A DNA stretch of 64,000 bases from Actinomadura oligospora ATCC 43269 (GCF_000518265.1 NZ_JADG01000003.1:620001-684000); one strand, 5' to 3'. Counted from the first letter of the stretch, positions 1 to 7,929 are shown. Notes: a model not told the origin generated them from the letters alone. Numbers and translations are program-made.

Positions 1-436
1 CGTCCTGGAACGCGAGAACGAACGCAAGCGCGACCTGGTGCGCGAGCGCATGCGCGCCGACGGGGGAGTCCCCTACGCGCGCGGGATGACCGAGGTGCTC
101 TTCGACATCCTCGCGGACGAGCGCTACGTGCGGCTCTGGACCTGGTCCCAGCTCCACGACTGGGACGTCGAACGGTCCACGGTCAGCCTCGCGAAGCTGG
201 TCGACGCGATCGAGGACGGCGTCCGCAGCGTCCTCCCCGGACCGGACGGCCCGGACCGCGAACGCATCGAGATGGTCGTCCTGCTGTCCATGTCCGGCGC
301 CTACGGCTACGCGATCGGCCGCCGCTACTGGCTCACCGACCTCGGCCACGACCCCGACGACCCAGGCCGGGACCAGGCGTACCGCGCCGCGCTGTCCGCC
401 GTGCTCTCCGCCCACCTTGAGGGAAGGACGAAGTGA
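1..436 (+). CDS. C-terminal part of a TetR-like transcriptional regulator (5' end outside window)
   Basis: The reading frame is open from base 2, so the gene begins left of the window and only about its last 144 residues are visible. They are predominantly helical with Arg- and Trp-rich stretches (VRLWTWSQLHDWD; YGYAIGRRYWLTDLG), as in the ligand-binding half of TetR/AcrR regulators. The DNA-binding N-terminus is not visible, so the family is an inference from helical character and size. The stop TGA overlaps the GTG of the next gene (GTGA), which implies translational coupling to the DUF1707 protein. It could equally be another helical protein. Confidence 0.45.
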   Translation, partial: VLERENERKRDLVRERMRADGGVPYARGMTEVLFDILADERYVRLWTWSQLHDWDVERSTVSLAKLVDAIEDGVRSVLPGPDGPDRERIEMVVLLSMSGAYGYAIGRRYWLTDLGHDPDDPGRDQAYRAALSAVLSAHLEGRTK

Positions 437-1032
437 CCGAGAACCCCGAACCCCCCGTCCCCGCCGCGCGCCGGGAGATCCTCGCCTCGGACGAGGACCG
501 CACCCGCGCCGAGCTCCGCCTCCGCGCCGCCGTCGAGAGCGGGCGCCTGCCGCTGGACGAGCTCGACCCCCGCCTGGACGAGGTCTTCCGGGCGCGCACC
601 CAGGGCGAACTGGAGGTCGCCACGCGCGGCCTTCCCGAGCCGGGCCCCAGGGACGCGCTCGTCGTCGACCGCGCCCCGACCTCGCGAAGCCTCCTCGTCG
701 GGATCTTCGGCGGCTTCGAGCGCCGGGGCGAGTGGGTCGTCCCGCCGAAGATGACTCTCTGGACGATGTGGGGCGGCGGCGTCCTGGACTTCTCCGAGGC
801 GCGCTTCAGCAGCCAGGAGACCGAGATCCGCGCGCTCTCCCTCTGGGGCGGCACCCGCATCCTGTTCCCGGACGACATCGAGGTGGACGTCAAGGGCCTC
901 GGCCTGTTCGGCGTCTTCGACAAGAGCGCCACCCGGAGGATCGGCAGGCCCGGCACGCCGCGCGTCGCCGTCCGGGGCCTGGCCCTCTTCGGCGCGATCG
1001 TCACCAAGACCAAGGCCCTCCGCCGCCGCTGA
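433..1032 (+). CDS. DUF1707 (SHOCT-like) protein with LiaF-like C-terminal domain
   Basis: A 199-residue protein starting at GTG in a 4-base overlap with the upstream stop. Residues 14-66 form a DUF1707 domain (REILASDEDRTRAELRLRAA, then a GRLPLDELDPRLDEVF core). The C-terminal half has glycine-turn repeats (IFGGFERRGEW, SLWGGTRILFPDD, LFGVFDKSA, LFGAIV) like the beta-helical LiaF/DUF2154 domain of cell-envelope stress sensors. There is no signal peptide or membrane segment, so it is probably cytoplasmic or membrane-associated. It is common in actinobacteria and its function is not established. A second DUF1707 protein, fused to FHA, lies at 59192-59731. Confidence 0.8.
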   Translation: MTENPEPPVPAARREILASDEDRTRAELRLRAAVESGRLPLDELDPRLDEVFRARTQGELEVATRGLPEPGPRDALVVDRAPTSRSLLVGIFGGFERRGEWVVPPKMTLWTMWGGGVLDFSEARFSSQETEIRALSLWGGTRILFPDDIEVDVKGLGLFGVFDKSATRRIGRPGTPRVAVRGLALFGAIVTKTKALRRR

Positions 1033-1056
1033 ACCCGGCCCGCTGGGCCCGGCGCG

Positions 1057-1968
1057 TCACGCCTCGGCGATCAGCTCCCGCGCGCCCTGGGCGATGAGCT
1101 CCCCTCCCACCACCTCCCCGAGCCGCTCCGCCCCGGAGACCGGCGCGACCCGGGACGCCGAGATCGCGCGGCGGCCGTCGCCGGAGAACACGGCCGCCCG
1201 CAGCTCCAACTCGTCCCCGGACAGCCGGGCGTGCCCGGCGATGGGCGTGTGGCAGTGCCCGCGCAGCACCGACAGCAACGTCCGCTCGGCGGTCAGCCGC
1301 CACCGCGTCGGCGCATGGTCGAGCAAGGCCACCGGCTCGACCATCGCGCCGTCCCCGGCCCGGCACTCCACCACCAGCACCCCGGCCCCGATCGCCGGGA
1401 CGATGTCCAGCCGCTCATGCGGACGCTCGATCCCCAGCCGCCGCAACCCGACCCGCGCCAGGACGATCGCCGCGTAGTCGCCGCGGTCGAGCTTGGCGAG
1501 CCGGGTGTCCACGTTCCCGCGCACCGGCTCGATCCTGAGCCCGGGATACCGCTGGACGAGCTGCGCGTGCCGCCGCACCGACGACGTCCCCACCCGGGCC
1601 CCCGCCCCCAACCCGTCCAGCCCCCGCACGCCGCCGTCCTCGGTGAACAGCGCGATGTCGCTGACGTCCTCGCGTTCCAGGCAGGCCGCGATGACCGATC
1701 CCTCCGGACGCGGCACGTCTCCGGGAAGGTCCTTGGCGCAGTGCACGGCCGCGTCGATCTCGCCGTCCATCAGGGCCCGGTCGATCTCCTTGGCGAACGC
1801 GCCCTTGCCTCCGAGCGCGACCAGGTCGCCGACGCCCTGATGCAGGTCGCCGCTGGTGGCGATCGGCACGATCTCGACCCGCAGGCCGTCGTCCACCCGC
1901 TCCAACTCCCGTGCGATCGTCCGCGCCTGCGTCATGGCGAGTGGGGACGGGCGCGTGCCCAGTCTCAT
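1057..1968 (-). CDS. hemC: Hydroxymethylbilane synthase (porphobilinogen deaminase) family protein
   Basis: This enzyme polymerises four porphobilinogen molecules to hydroxymethylbilane in haem/corrinoid synthesis. The ATG at 1968 places the conserved MRLGTRPSPLAMTQA at the N-terminus and gives 303 residues, the usual length. Visible motifs are GKGAFAKEID, the active-site Asp region AVHCAKDLP (Asp80; most homologues read HSxKDxP), GTSSVRRHAQLV, PVRGNVDTRLAKLD, and the dipyrromethane-cofactor Cys239 in LRGHCHTPIAGHA, where homologues more often show a GC pair. It stands alone, without hemA, hemB or hemD beside it, and is convergent with the DUF1707 gene 24 bp away. It may be the housekeeping enzyme or a divergent second copy; the window cannot decide. 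Confidence 0.85.
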   Translation of the reverse strand: MRLGTRPSPLAMTQARTIARELERVDDGLRVEIVPIATSGDLHQGVGDLVALGGKGAFAKEIDRALMDGEIDAAVHCAKDLPGDVPRPEGSVIAACLEREDVSDIALFTEDGGVRGLDGLGAGARVGTSSVRRHAQLVQRYPGLRIEPVRGNVDTRLAKLDRGDYAAIVLARVGLRRLGIERPHERLDIVPAIGAGVLVVECRAGDGAMVEPVALLDHAPTRWRLTAERTLLSVLRGHCHTPIAGHARLSGDELELRAAVFSGDGRRAISASRVAPVSGAERLGEVVGGELIAQGARELIAEA

Positions 1969-1984
1969 CGTTGTCACGGTGTGG

Positions 1985-2413
1985 TCACTTCCATCCGAGT
2001 CGGCTGAAGGTGGCGCCGTCGCGCAGCGCTTCGAAGACCCGCACGGCATGCGGGACGGTCGGATCGGGCAGCTGTGACGGCGACGCCCACATCAGGCCCG
2101 AGCACCGGTCCGGCTCCTTCACCTTCGGCTCACCGGTGACCTCGCACCAGAAGTAGAAGTCGAGGATGGTGCCGAACGGCCCGGGCGGCTGGTCGTTGCT
2201 GCGGTGCATGACGTGGGCCGGGACGAGCTTCTCCGGGTCCGCGCGAAGGCCCGTCTCCTCGGCCAGCTCGCGCACGACGCACGAGGCGACGTCCTCCCCA
2301 GGCGCGAGCTTGCCCGCGGGCGGATGCCACCACCCGTCCCGGTATCCGGTGCCGGACCTCTGCAACAGCAGCACCTCGCCCCGGGCGTTCCGGACGAGCG
2401 CGTGGCACGCCAC
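1985..2413 (-). CDS. Nudix (MutT-like) hydrolase
   Basis: A 142-residue Nudix enzyme hydrolysing a nucleoside diphosphate linked to another group, substrate unknown. The Nudix box is complete: GKLAPGEDVASCVVRELAEE followed by TGL (G-x5-E-x7-R-E-U-x-E-E-x-G-U). The family's first strands (ALVRNARGEVLLLQR) begin directly at the GTG. The codon before that GTG is a TGA in the same frame, which closes a 27-codon ORF with a strong Shine-Dalgarno. Translation is therefore probably re-initiated at the TGA-GTG junction, or the protein once had an N-terminal extension. The stop lies 16 bp from the hemC start, on the same strand, so the two may be co-transcribed. Confidence 0.85.
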   Translation of the reverse strand: MACHALVRNARGEVLLLQRSGTGYRDGWWHPPAGKLAPGEDVASCVVRELAEETGLRADPEKLVPAHVMHRSNDQPPGPFGTILDFYFWCEVTGEPKVKEPDRCSGLMWASPSQLPDPTVPHAVRVFEALRDGATFSRLGWK

Positions 2414-2497
2414 TCACGCGCCCCACCACCCATGGGACACCCCGTCCGCGAACTGCCCGATCAGGTCGTCCGGCACGTCGGACGAGGGTTCGTGCAT
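2414..2497 (-). CDS. 27-residue ORF, immediately upstream of and in frame with the Nudix gene
   Basis: ATG at 2497 is preceded by a good ribosome site (CTGGGAGGCTGCG before ATG). The peptide starts MHEPSSDVPDDLIGQFADGV, ends SHGWWGA, and stops at TGA directly followed by the Nudix GTG in the same frame. It could be a translated leader whose termination feeds re-initiation, or the N-terminus of a longer Nudix protein broken by a nonsense codon. No known family was recognised. Confidence 0.5.
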   Translation of the reverse strand: MHEPSSDVPDDLIGQFADGVSHGWWGA

Positions 2498-2600
2498 CGC
2501 AGCCTCCCAGCGGAACGACGCCCGGCGGCGTCGTCACGGCAACGCTACTCACGTCCGGGGCCTCCACCCACGAAAGGCGCGCACACGTCCACGAGCGTGG

Positions 2601-2750
2601 TTACTCCCAGGGAGTGCAGCCCGGAGGCCGCCACTTCCCCGAGAACCGGTCGAAATGCGTGCAGGGATAAGCGGACGCGTGGACCGGGACGGCGGCCACC
2701 GAACCGGTCAGCAAGCCGACTCCGAGCAGGGCCACTGCGATGATGCGCAT
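2601..2750 (-). CDS. Small secreted peptide (49 residues) with a Cys pair
   Basis: ATG at 2750 follows a GAGAGGAG ribosome site. Residues 1-25 form a signal peptide: MRIIAVALLGVG, a hydrophobic core LLTGSVAAV, and a PVHASA cleavage region. The predicted mature part is about 24 residues (SAYPCTHFDRFSGKW onward) with two cysteines, a Pro-Pro-Gly turn and a C-terminal Trp-Glu. No family was recognised. The Cys pair suggests a disulfide-bonded extracellular peptide. It is transcribed away from the 391-residue protein at 2906; the roughly 155 bp between them hold an A+T-rich stretch (CCATATACATAGAG) that could carry promoters. Confidence 0.6.
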   Translation of the reverse strand: MRIIAVALLGVGLLTGSVAAVPVHASAYPCTHFDRFSGKWRPPGCTPWE

Positions 2751-2905
2751 CGGACGCGCTCCTCTCTGGCGCACCGGACGGCGCAGCGCATGGCCCGCCG
2801 CCCTGTGTAGTGCTCCATATACATAGAGTGCCTGATCTGCGGTCGAACTCGCGGCCCGTGGGAAGGCCGGACGCCAGGCTTCCGCGAGGGGCTAGGTTGT
2901 CCCGC

Positions 2906-4081
2906 ATGTCCGATGATGCTCCGCTGGTTGACCTGATCCAGGAGGGCCGTCCGAGCCCCGCGGTGCCGGCGCGGGTCGGTCGGCACGATGTGCTGGTGGA
3001 GCAGGGGTTCATCGGGGTCTTCGTGTACCAGATCCGGGGTGACCGGGTGCTGGTCGTCCATGCGAACAAGGGGCATCGGGACGACGTCGTCGCCGCGCTG
3101 CTGGACGCCGTGGACGACATCGCGGACGCAGGCGACCTCGGTTCGATCGTCCGGCTGCGTCCGATCGAGGTCCCCGGGTTCGCGCTGGACCGGGCCGCGC
3201 TGCTCGGCCCGGGGCACACCGACTTCTTCCGGGACGGGCCGCTGGCGGATCGCGGGATGCAGGTCATCCCGGTGCACCGTTCGGAGGTCGTCGACGGAGA
3301 GGAGTACGAGGCCTGCCGGCCGGGCATCGTCGGCAAGAACCTGTCCATCCGGCACTACGACTGGACGCGCGAGCCGTCGCCCAGGGTCGATGTGCGGCGG
3401 CTGGACGACGGCAAGGGCGGCCCGTTCCGGCGCACCCGCGACAGCCGCAGGAGCTCGAAACCCGGGCTCATGCGCGCGCAGCTGGTGTTCGCGCACCACC
3501 TGCCCGTCCTGCCGGACGGCGTCAGGGTGTCGGCGATGGACACGCGGGGCCACGACCTGCGCCTGCACCGCGAATGGGACCGGCTGCGCGGCACACTCCA
3601 GATCCCCGGCCGAGCCGAGCCCGTCGACGTGGACGTCCCCCGGCTCGCGGTCGGGGAGGTGTTCGGCCCGCTGTTCGGCGGCGCCGACTTCGACCCCGCC
3701 GCGCTGGAGGCCGCGCCGCCGCCCGAGCACATGCTGATGATGCGGGTGAACGACCGCGAGCGCCGCCGTTCCGACGCCGACGACCACCCGGCCTCCCTGG
3801 ACGAGTGCCTGCGCTGGCTGGACGCGCTCGCCCCCACTGACGGCAACCACCTGGTCTTCTCCGGACGGTCGGACGGCGTCGTCCAGATGAGATGGGAGGG
3901 GCCCGGCGAGCCGAAGCTCTGGCTGGAGACGCCCGAACCCGCCCACCTCCGCTCCCGCGGCCGCCACGTCACGCGCGACGAGGCCGAGACCATGATCCGG
4001 ATCCTGGCCCGCGAGGACCGCGTGGCCGTGGACGATCTGGGCGGCCTGGAGACCGTCCCCTGGGGCGAGCCCACCGCCTGA
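2906..4081 (+). CDS. Hypothetical protein, 391 residues
   Basis: Unrecognised soluble protein. I chose the ATG at 2906 (MSDDAPLVDLIQEGRPSP) because the residues encoded upstream are Arg/Pro-rich and look non-coding. There is no signal peptide or membrane helix. The protein looks two-domain: an N-terminal alpha/beta part (VYQIRGDRVLVVHANKGH, DDVVAALLDAVDDIA) and a C-terminal part (NHLVFSGRSDGVVQMRWEG, DEAETMIRILAREDRVAVDD). The last 90 residues faintly recall small immunity-type folds, but this is too weak to call. A hairpin 22 bp after the stop may end its transcript. Confidence 0.6.
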   Translation: MSDDAPLVDLIQEGRPSPAVPARVGRHDVLVEQGFIGVFVYQIRGDRVLVVHANKGHRDDVVAALLDAVDDIADAGDLGSIVRLRPIEVPGFALDRAALLGPGHTDFFRDGPLADRGMQVIPVHRSEVVDGEEYEACRPGIVGKNLSIRHYDWTREPSPRVDVRRLDDGKGGPFRRTRDSRRSSKPGLMRAQLVFAHHLPVLPDGVRVSAMDTRGHDLRLHREWDRLRGTLQIPGRAEPVDVDVPRLAVGEVFGPLFGGADFDPAALEAAPPPEHMLMMRVNDRERRRSDADDHPASLDECLRWLDALAPTDGNHLVFSGRSDGVVQMRWEGPGEPKLWLETPEPAHLRSRGRHVTRDEAETMIRILAREDRVAVDDLGGLETVPWGEPTA

Positions 4082-4102
4082 CCTGGGGGACCGCCACTCC
4101 GA

Positions 4103-4121
4103 CACGGCACCGAGTGCCGTG
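4103..4121. terminator. Short hairpin after the 391-residue gene
   Basis: Perfect 8-bp arms CACGGCAC and GTGCCGTG separated by CGA, 22 bp after the stop. No T-run follows, so terminator function is only likely. Confidence 0.4.
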
Positions 4122-4196
4122 GTGAAACTGGCCGGGGCCGACCTCACGCGGCAGGATCACCAGGGACGATCCCCACCGCGCACGGAAGGCCCGACG

Positions 4197-4685
4197 ATGA
4201 ACGAGGCGACGCTCGACCTGCTGCTCGACGTGGTCGCACGCCTCGAACGCAACATCACCGCCCGGCGGTGCCCGGCGATCTGCGGCCTGGTCGGGGACCG
4301 CCACCTCACGCTGTCCGACTACGCCTACCTGCGCGACGACGCCGCCGCGGGCGCCTTCGAACGGCGCGCCGCCGCGCAGGTGCGGCGGATCCGCGCGATC
4401 CGCTGGGTCATCGCCGTCCCCATGATCATCGCCATGGGCCCCGGAGCCGTGCTGAACGGGCGTCCGGTGTCCAACCGGGCCCTGCGCGACGGCGAGCAGG
4501 AGGCCATCGTCTGGACGGCCTTCGACCGCGGCGACGGCGTCGACTACGGCATCGTCGCCTACACCCGCCGTCCTGGAGGCCAGCCGGTCTACCACGACCC
4601 CGAGATCTTCACCGCGCCGCTCACCAGCACCGCGACGGCCCCCGGCTCCACCCTCCGCCGGACGCTGTTCGACGGCGCCGACTGA
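4197..4685 (+). CDS. Hypothetical protein, 162 residues
   Basis: The ATG at 4197 follows GGAAGG with 7-bp spacing and is preferred to the longer frame starting at 4119. No family was recognised. The N-terminal third is helical (LDLLLDVVARLERNITAR), with a Cys-Pro-x-x-Cys-like pair (RRCPAICGLVG), followed by a hydrophobic stretch (IRWVIAVPMIIAMGPGAVL) that could be a buried core or one membrane segment. The tail is polar and Thr-rich. It converges on the EEP-family gene, whose stop lies only 19 bp away. Confidence 0.55.
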   Translation: MNEATLDLLLDVVARLERNITARRCPAICGLVGDRHLTLSDYAYLRDDAAAGAFERRAAAQVRRIRAIRWVIAVPMIIAMGPGAVLNGRPVSNRALRDGEQEAIVWTAFDRGDGVDYGIVAYTRRPGGQPVYHDPEIFTAPLTSTATAPGSTLRRTLFDGAD

Positions 4686-4704
4686 ACCCGCGGCCCTCCG
4701 GCCG

Positions 4705-5502
4705 TCAGAGTTCGAGCAGCAGCGCCCGGTGGTCGGACACCTCCGGCTCGGCGAGGACCTCGAACCGCCGGACGGCCGAGGGGTCGGAGACCAGCAGGTA
4801 GCTCGCGTGCCGCAGCGGCTTGGGGTAGCGGGACGTCCGGGTGTCGGACTCGCGGACGAGGTCGACCAGCCCGATCCCGGCGAGCACCTCGAAGGTCTCG
4901 CTGCCGGGCAGCAGGTTGAGGTCGCCGCAGACGACGGTCAGGTCGCCGTCCTCGCGCGCGTCGGCGACCAGGTCGGCGAGCCGCTTGGCCTGGGCCAGCC
5001 GGGCGGGGGTGTCGCCCTTGCCCGCCGGGTCGCGCAGGCCGTGCAGCTGGACGACCGTGACGAACCGCCCGGACGCGCGGTCGAAGACCCGCACTGCCTG
5101 CGCCGCCCGGGGACGGTCGCCGGCGGGCCACTCGTCCGGGTGCTCGGCGTACTCGCCGTGGACGAACGCCGTCCGCGTCCCGACCAGCGGCAGCGTCTCG
5201 GCGACGAAGGTCGCCACCCCGAAGTCCTGCCGGTGCACGAGCCCGTCGTCGTCGCGGACGGGACCGGCGTCGCTCGCGGTGAACACGGCGTGGTGGCCGG
5301 GGAGCAGGGACCGGACGTCGTCCAGCAGGTCCGCGCGCTGCGGCAGTGACCGCTCGGCGTCGTCGAACCGCGTCCACCCGCCGAGCGCGGCGGTGTGAGT
5401 CATTTCTTGGAGACAGAGGACGTCGGCGCCGTTGGCGCCGAGCCAGGGGGCGAGGGCGTCGAACATCGCGCCGCCCCAGGCGTTCAGAGAGATGATCCGC
5501 AC
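4705..5502 (-). CDS. Endonuclease/exonuclease/phosphatase (EEP) family hydrolase
   Basis: A 265-residue metal-dependent phosphodiesterase of the DNase I/EEP fold. Key motifs are in order: Asn7 in MRIISLNAWGG, Glu33 in VLCLQEMTH, the His of VVQLHGLRD, the Asp-Leu-Asn of VVCGDLNLLPGS, and Asp257-His258 in EVSDHRALLLEL. The full catalytic set is therefore present. No signal peptide is seen, so it is probably cytoplasmic. The substrate (nucleic acid, phospholipid headgroup or inositol phosphate) cannot be told. It is a single gene with no operon partner. Confidence 0.85.
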   Translation of the reverse strand: MRIISLNAWGGAMFDALAPWLGANGADVLCLQEMTHTAALGGWTRFDDAERSLPQRADLLDDVRSLLPGHHAVFTASDAGPVRDDDGLVHRQDFGVATFVAETLPLVGTRTAFVHGEYAEHPDEWPAGDRPRAAQAVRVFDRASGRFVTVVQLHGLRDPAGKGDTPARLAQAKRLADLVADAREDGDLTVVCGDLNLLPGSETFEVLAGIGLVDLVRESDTRTSRYPKPLRHASYLLVSDPSAVRRFEVLAEPEVSDHRALLLEL

Positions 5503-5550
5503 GGGACCATGATCCTAGGGCCTGTCCGGGGGCGGTGCTCCCACCGGGGC

Positions 5551-6153
5551 CTACGGCGCGGGCTTGGTGAAACGTGCGATGAGGTCGTGGAGGTACTCGC
5601 GGAAGCGGGCGATGGCGGGTGGCTCGTCGCTGCCGTGGCCGCGACCGTCCTGGCCGATGAAGCCGAACTGGACGAATCCGTGGACGCACCAGATGATGTT
5701 CCAGATCGCCAGCTCCAGGTCCACGTCCGGCAGCACGCCGGGCGACATGACCTTGTACATCGTGGACAGGACGGGCTTGGCGAACGGCGTCTCGACGTCG
5801 AGGTCGGCGGCGTCCCCGGCCCAGCGGTGCATCCACATCCCGACGAACGCGCGGTGGGTGAGGCAGAAGTCCAGGAAGGCGTCGCCGATCCGCTGGACGC
5901 CGCGCGTGTCCGGGGTGAACGCCTCGAGCGCCCCCGCGAGCGCCTCCTGCTCCTGCCGGTGGAGCCAGGTGAACACGCCGAGGTAGAGGGTGGGCTTGTC
6001 CCCTCCGATCTCGGTGAGCTCGGAGGTCGGGAGGCCCGCCGCGTCCGCGATCAGCTTCAGGTCGACCGCGTCGTATCCGAGGTCGGCGAACAACCGGCTG
6101 GCGGTCTCGTAGACCTGCTCGAGACCCTTGCTCACCTGGGGCATCTCCACCAT
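5551..6153 (-). CDS. TetR family transcriptional regulator
   Basis: A 200-residue TetR/AcrR repressor. The N-terminal HTH spans roughly residues 10-55 (VYETASRLFADLGYDAVDLK, then LIADAAGLPTSELTEIGG), followed by the TetR-like TLYLGVFTWLHRQEQEAL. The C-terminal ligand domain is Trp-rich (HRAFVGMWMHRWAG, AIWNIIWCVHGFVQFGF). ATG at 6153 or the in-frame ATG at 6144 could be the start. A usual TetR target would lie next door, but neither neighbour is divergently arranged with it, so its target is unknown. Confidence 0.85.
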   Translation of the reverse strand: MVEMPQVSKGLEQVYETASRLFADLGYDAVDLKLIADAAGLPTSELTEIGGDKPTLYLGVFTWLHRQEQEALAGALEAFTPDTRGVQRIGDAFLDFCLTHRAFVGMWMHRWAGDAADLDVETPFAKPVLSTMYKVMSPGVLPDVDLELAIWNIIWCVHGFVQFGFIGQDGRGHGSDEPPAIARFREYLHDLIARFTKPAP

Positions 6154-6219
6154 GACTCCACGTTAGGCGCGCGGCGCCGACCGGCGGAACGCGCCGCGCC
6201 GCGTCGCGGCGCCGACGTT

Positions 6220-7098
6220 TCAGCCGGACGCGGCCGATCCGGCGGTCTCGGCGATCTCGGCGAACTCGGTGAGGAGGGGGTTGCGGCGGGCGGCGTCCCA
6301 GGCGAGGTTCACCGGTGTGGGGGCCAGGTTCTCGACGACGGCGTAGGTGATGTCGGGGCGGGTGTAGAACGTCGCGACCGACAGCGGCAGGATCACCAGG
6401 CCCCGGCCCGCCGCGACGTGCTCGAGCTTCTCCTCGACGCTGTGGAAGACGGGCGCCGCCGGACGGTTCCGCGCGCGCATCTCGACGCCGATGTCCCGCC
6501 ACTCCGGGACGGCGTCGAGGTTCTGGAGCAGGTGCTCGCCCGCGAGGTCGGCCCCCGTGACGGCGTCCTCGCCCGCCAGCCGGTGGTCGGCCGGGAGGAC
6601 GGCGACGCGCGGCTCGGTGAACAGCGGACGGACCGTCAGGCCCCTCTGGTCGACCGGCGGGCGGATGTAGCTGACGTCGACGCGTCCGTCGCGGACGACG
6701 TCGACCTGGTCGTCCCAGGTCGTCCGGACGAGGTCGACCGACAGCCCGGGATGCCGGGCGCCGAGCTCGCGCACGGCGGCGGTGACGATGAGGCCCGGCA
6801 TGAAACCGACGGTGAACGTCCGGGGGCCGCGCGCGGCGCGCCGGACGCGGCGGCGTAGCGCCTCGGCCCCCGCCAGCAGGGACGGCGCGTCGGCGAGCAG
6901 CTGTCGTCCTGCGGGGGTGAGCGCGGTCGAACGCCGGTCCCGGTCGAACAGCGTCACCTTCAGCTCGTCCTCCAGCGCCCGGATCTGCCGGGACAGCACC
7001 GGCTGGGCGATGTGCAGGGACGCGGCGGCGCGGCCGAAGTGCAGGTGCTCGGCGACCGCCACGAAGTACCGCAGCTTGCGCAGGTCGACGTCGGTCAT
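6220..7098 (-). CDS. LysR family transcriptional regulator
   Basis: A 292-residue LysR-type regulator. Residues 1-60 form the winged HTH (LRKLRYFVAVAEHLHFGRAA, PVLSRQIRALEDELKVTLFD). The remainder is the periplasmic-binding-like effector domain (FTVGFMPGLIVTAAVRELGA; LLQNLDAVPEWRDI). It is divergent from the SDR gene at 7198 with 99 bp between. A 15-bp palindrome with the LysR T-N11-A pattern lies 2 bp upstream of its start codon, indicating autoregulation and control of the SDR gene. Confidence 0.92.
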   Translation of the reverse strand: MTDVDLRKLRYFVAVAEHLHFGRAAASLHIAQPVLSRQIRALEDELKVTLFDRDRRSTALTPAGRQLLADAPSLLAGAEALRRRVRRAARGPRTFTVGFMPGLIVTAAVRELGARHPGLSVDLVRTTWDDQVDVVRDGRVDVSYIRPPVDQRGLTVRPLFTEPRVAVLPADHRLAGEDAVTGADLAGEHLLQNLDAVPEWRDIGVEMRARNRPAAPVFHSVEEKLEHVAAGRGLVILPLSVATFYTRPDITYAVVENLAPTPVNLAWDAARRNPLLTEFAEIAETAGSAASG

Positions 7099-7099
7099 G

Positions 7100-7114
7100 A
7101 TGCCCTGAGGGTAT
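7100..7114. promoter_or_regulatory. LysR-type operator (T-N11-A palindrome)
   Basis: ATGCCCTGAGGGTAT is a near-perfect palindrome (one mismatch) with a T-N11-A core. It lies between the divergent lysR and SDR genes and abuts the lysR start. Assignment to this LysR is by position and motif shape. Confidence 0.55.
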
Positions 7115-7197
7115 TACAGCGCCGGACGAGGGTCTTGGACGCGGCGGCGGCCCGGCCCGCATCGTTGGGGGACGGAAGACCGGAAAGGAACTTTGAG

Positions 7198-7929
7198 ATG
7201 TCCCCCTTCGACAAGCTCGCGGGTCAGCGCGTGGTGGTGCTCGGCGGAACGTCCGGGATCGGGCTCGCGGTCGCGGAGGCCGCAGCGGCGGCGGGCGCGG
7301 TCGTGACGGTCGCGTCCAGCCGGAAGGAGAACGTCGAGCGCGCGCTCGACCGCCTTCCCGCGGGCGCCGCCGGTGAGGTCGCCGACCTCACCGACCCCGC
7401 GCGCGTGCGGGAACTGTTCGACCGGCTCGGCGAGATCGACCACCTCGTCTACACCGCGGGCGACCCGCTCCTGCTCGCGCCGGTGACCGAGCTCGACCTC
7501 GACGCCGCCCGCGACTTCTTCGCCCTGCGCTACTTCGGGGTGCTCGCGGCCGTCCAGGCGGCCGTGCCGAGGCTGCGCGAGGGCGGCTCGATCACGCTGA
7601 CGACCGGCACCGCCGGGCCGCGTCCGATGCCGGGCACGGCGGTCACCTCCAGCATCTGCGCCGCGATGGAGGGGCTCACACGCGCGCTCGCCGTCGAGCT
7701 CGCGCCGATCCGCGTGAACGCCGTCATGCCGGGCGTCGTCCGGTCGAACCTGTGGGCGCCGCTGCCGGACGACATGCGCGAGCGGCTGTACGCCGACACC
7801 GCCGCCGCGACCCCGCTGAACCGCGTCGGCGAGGTGGACGACATCGCCGAGGCGTACCTGTTCACCATGACGCAACGCCACGCGACCGGGACCGTCATGG
7901 TCCTGGACGGCGGCGCCGTCCTGGCCTGA
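7198..7929 (+). CDS. Short-chain dehydrogenase/reductase lacking the YxxxK catalytic pair
   Basis: A 243-residue SDR with Rossmann fold. ATG at 7198 follows AAAGGAA. Nucleotide-binding motif VVVLGGTSGIGLAVA and strand LVYTAGD are present. Where the catalytic Tyr-x-x-x-Lys should stand the protein reads VTSSICAAMEGLTRALAVEL, without Tyr or Lys. The C-terminus VRVDDIAEAYLF-like region and VMVLDGGAVLA are normal, and the segment IRVNAVMPGVVRSNLW is typical. It may use another mechanism or be a non-catalytic, possibly regulatory, SDR. It is divergent from LysR, its likely regulator, and is followed by a strong terminator. Confidence 0.85.
   Translation: MSPFDKLAGQRVVVLGGTSGIGLAVAEAAAAAGAVVTVASSRKENVERALDRLPAGAAGEVADLTDPARVRELFDRLGEIDHLVYTAGDPLLLAPVTELDLDAARDFFALRYFGVLAAVQAAVPRLREGGSITLTTGTAGPRPMPGTAVTSSICAAMEGLTRALAVELAPIRVNAVMPGVVRSNLWAPLPDDMRERLYADTAAATPLNRVGEVDDIAEAYLFTMTQRHATGTVMVLDGGAVLA

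Noticed and set aside
4589..7162. An 857-codon open frame on the minus strand
   Set aside because: It overlaps the EEP, TetR and LysR genes in another frame and is Arg/Pro-rich with no motif, typical of high-G+C shadow frames.
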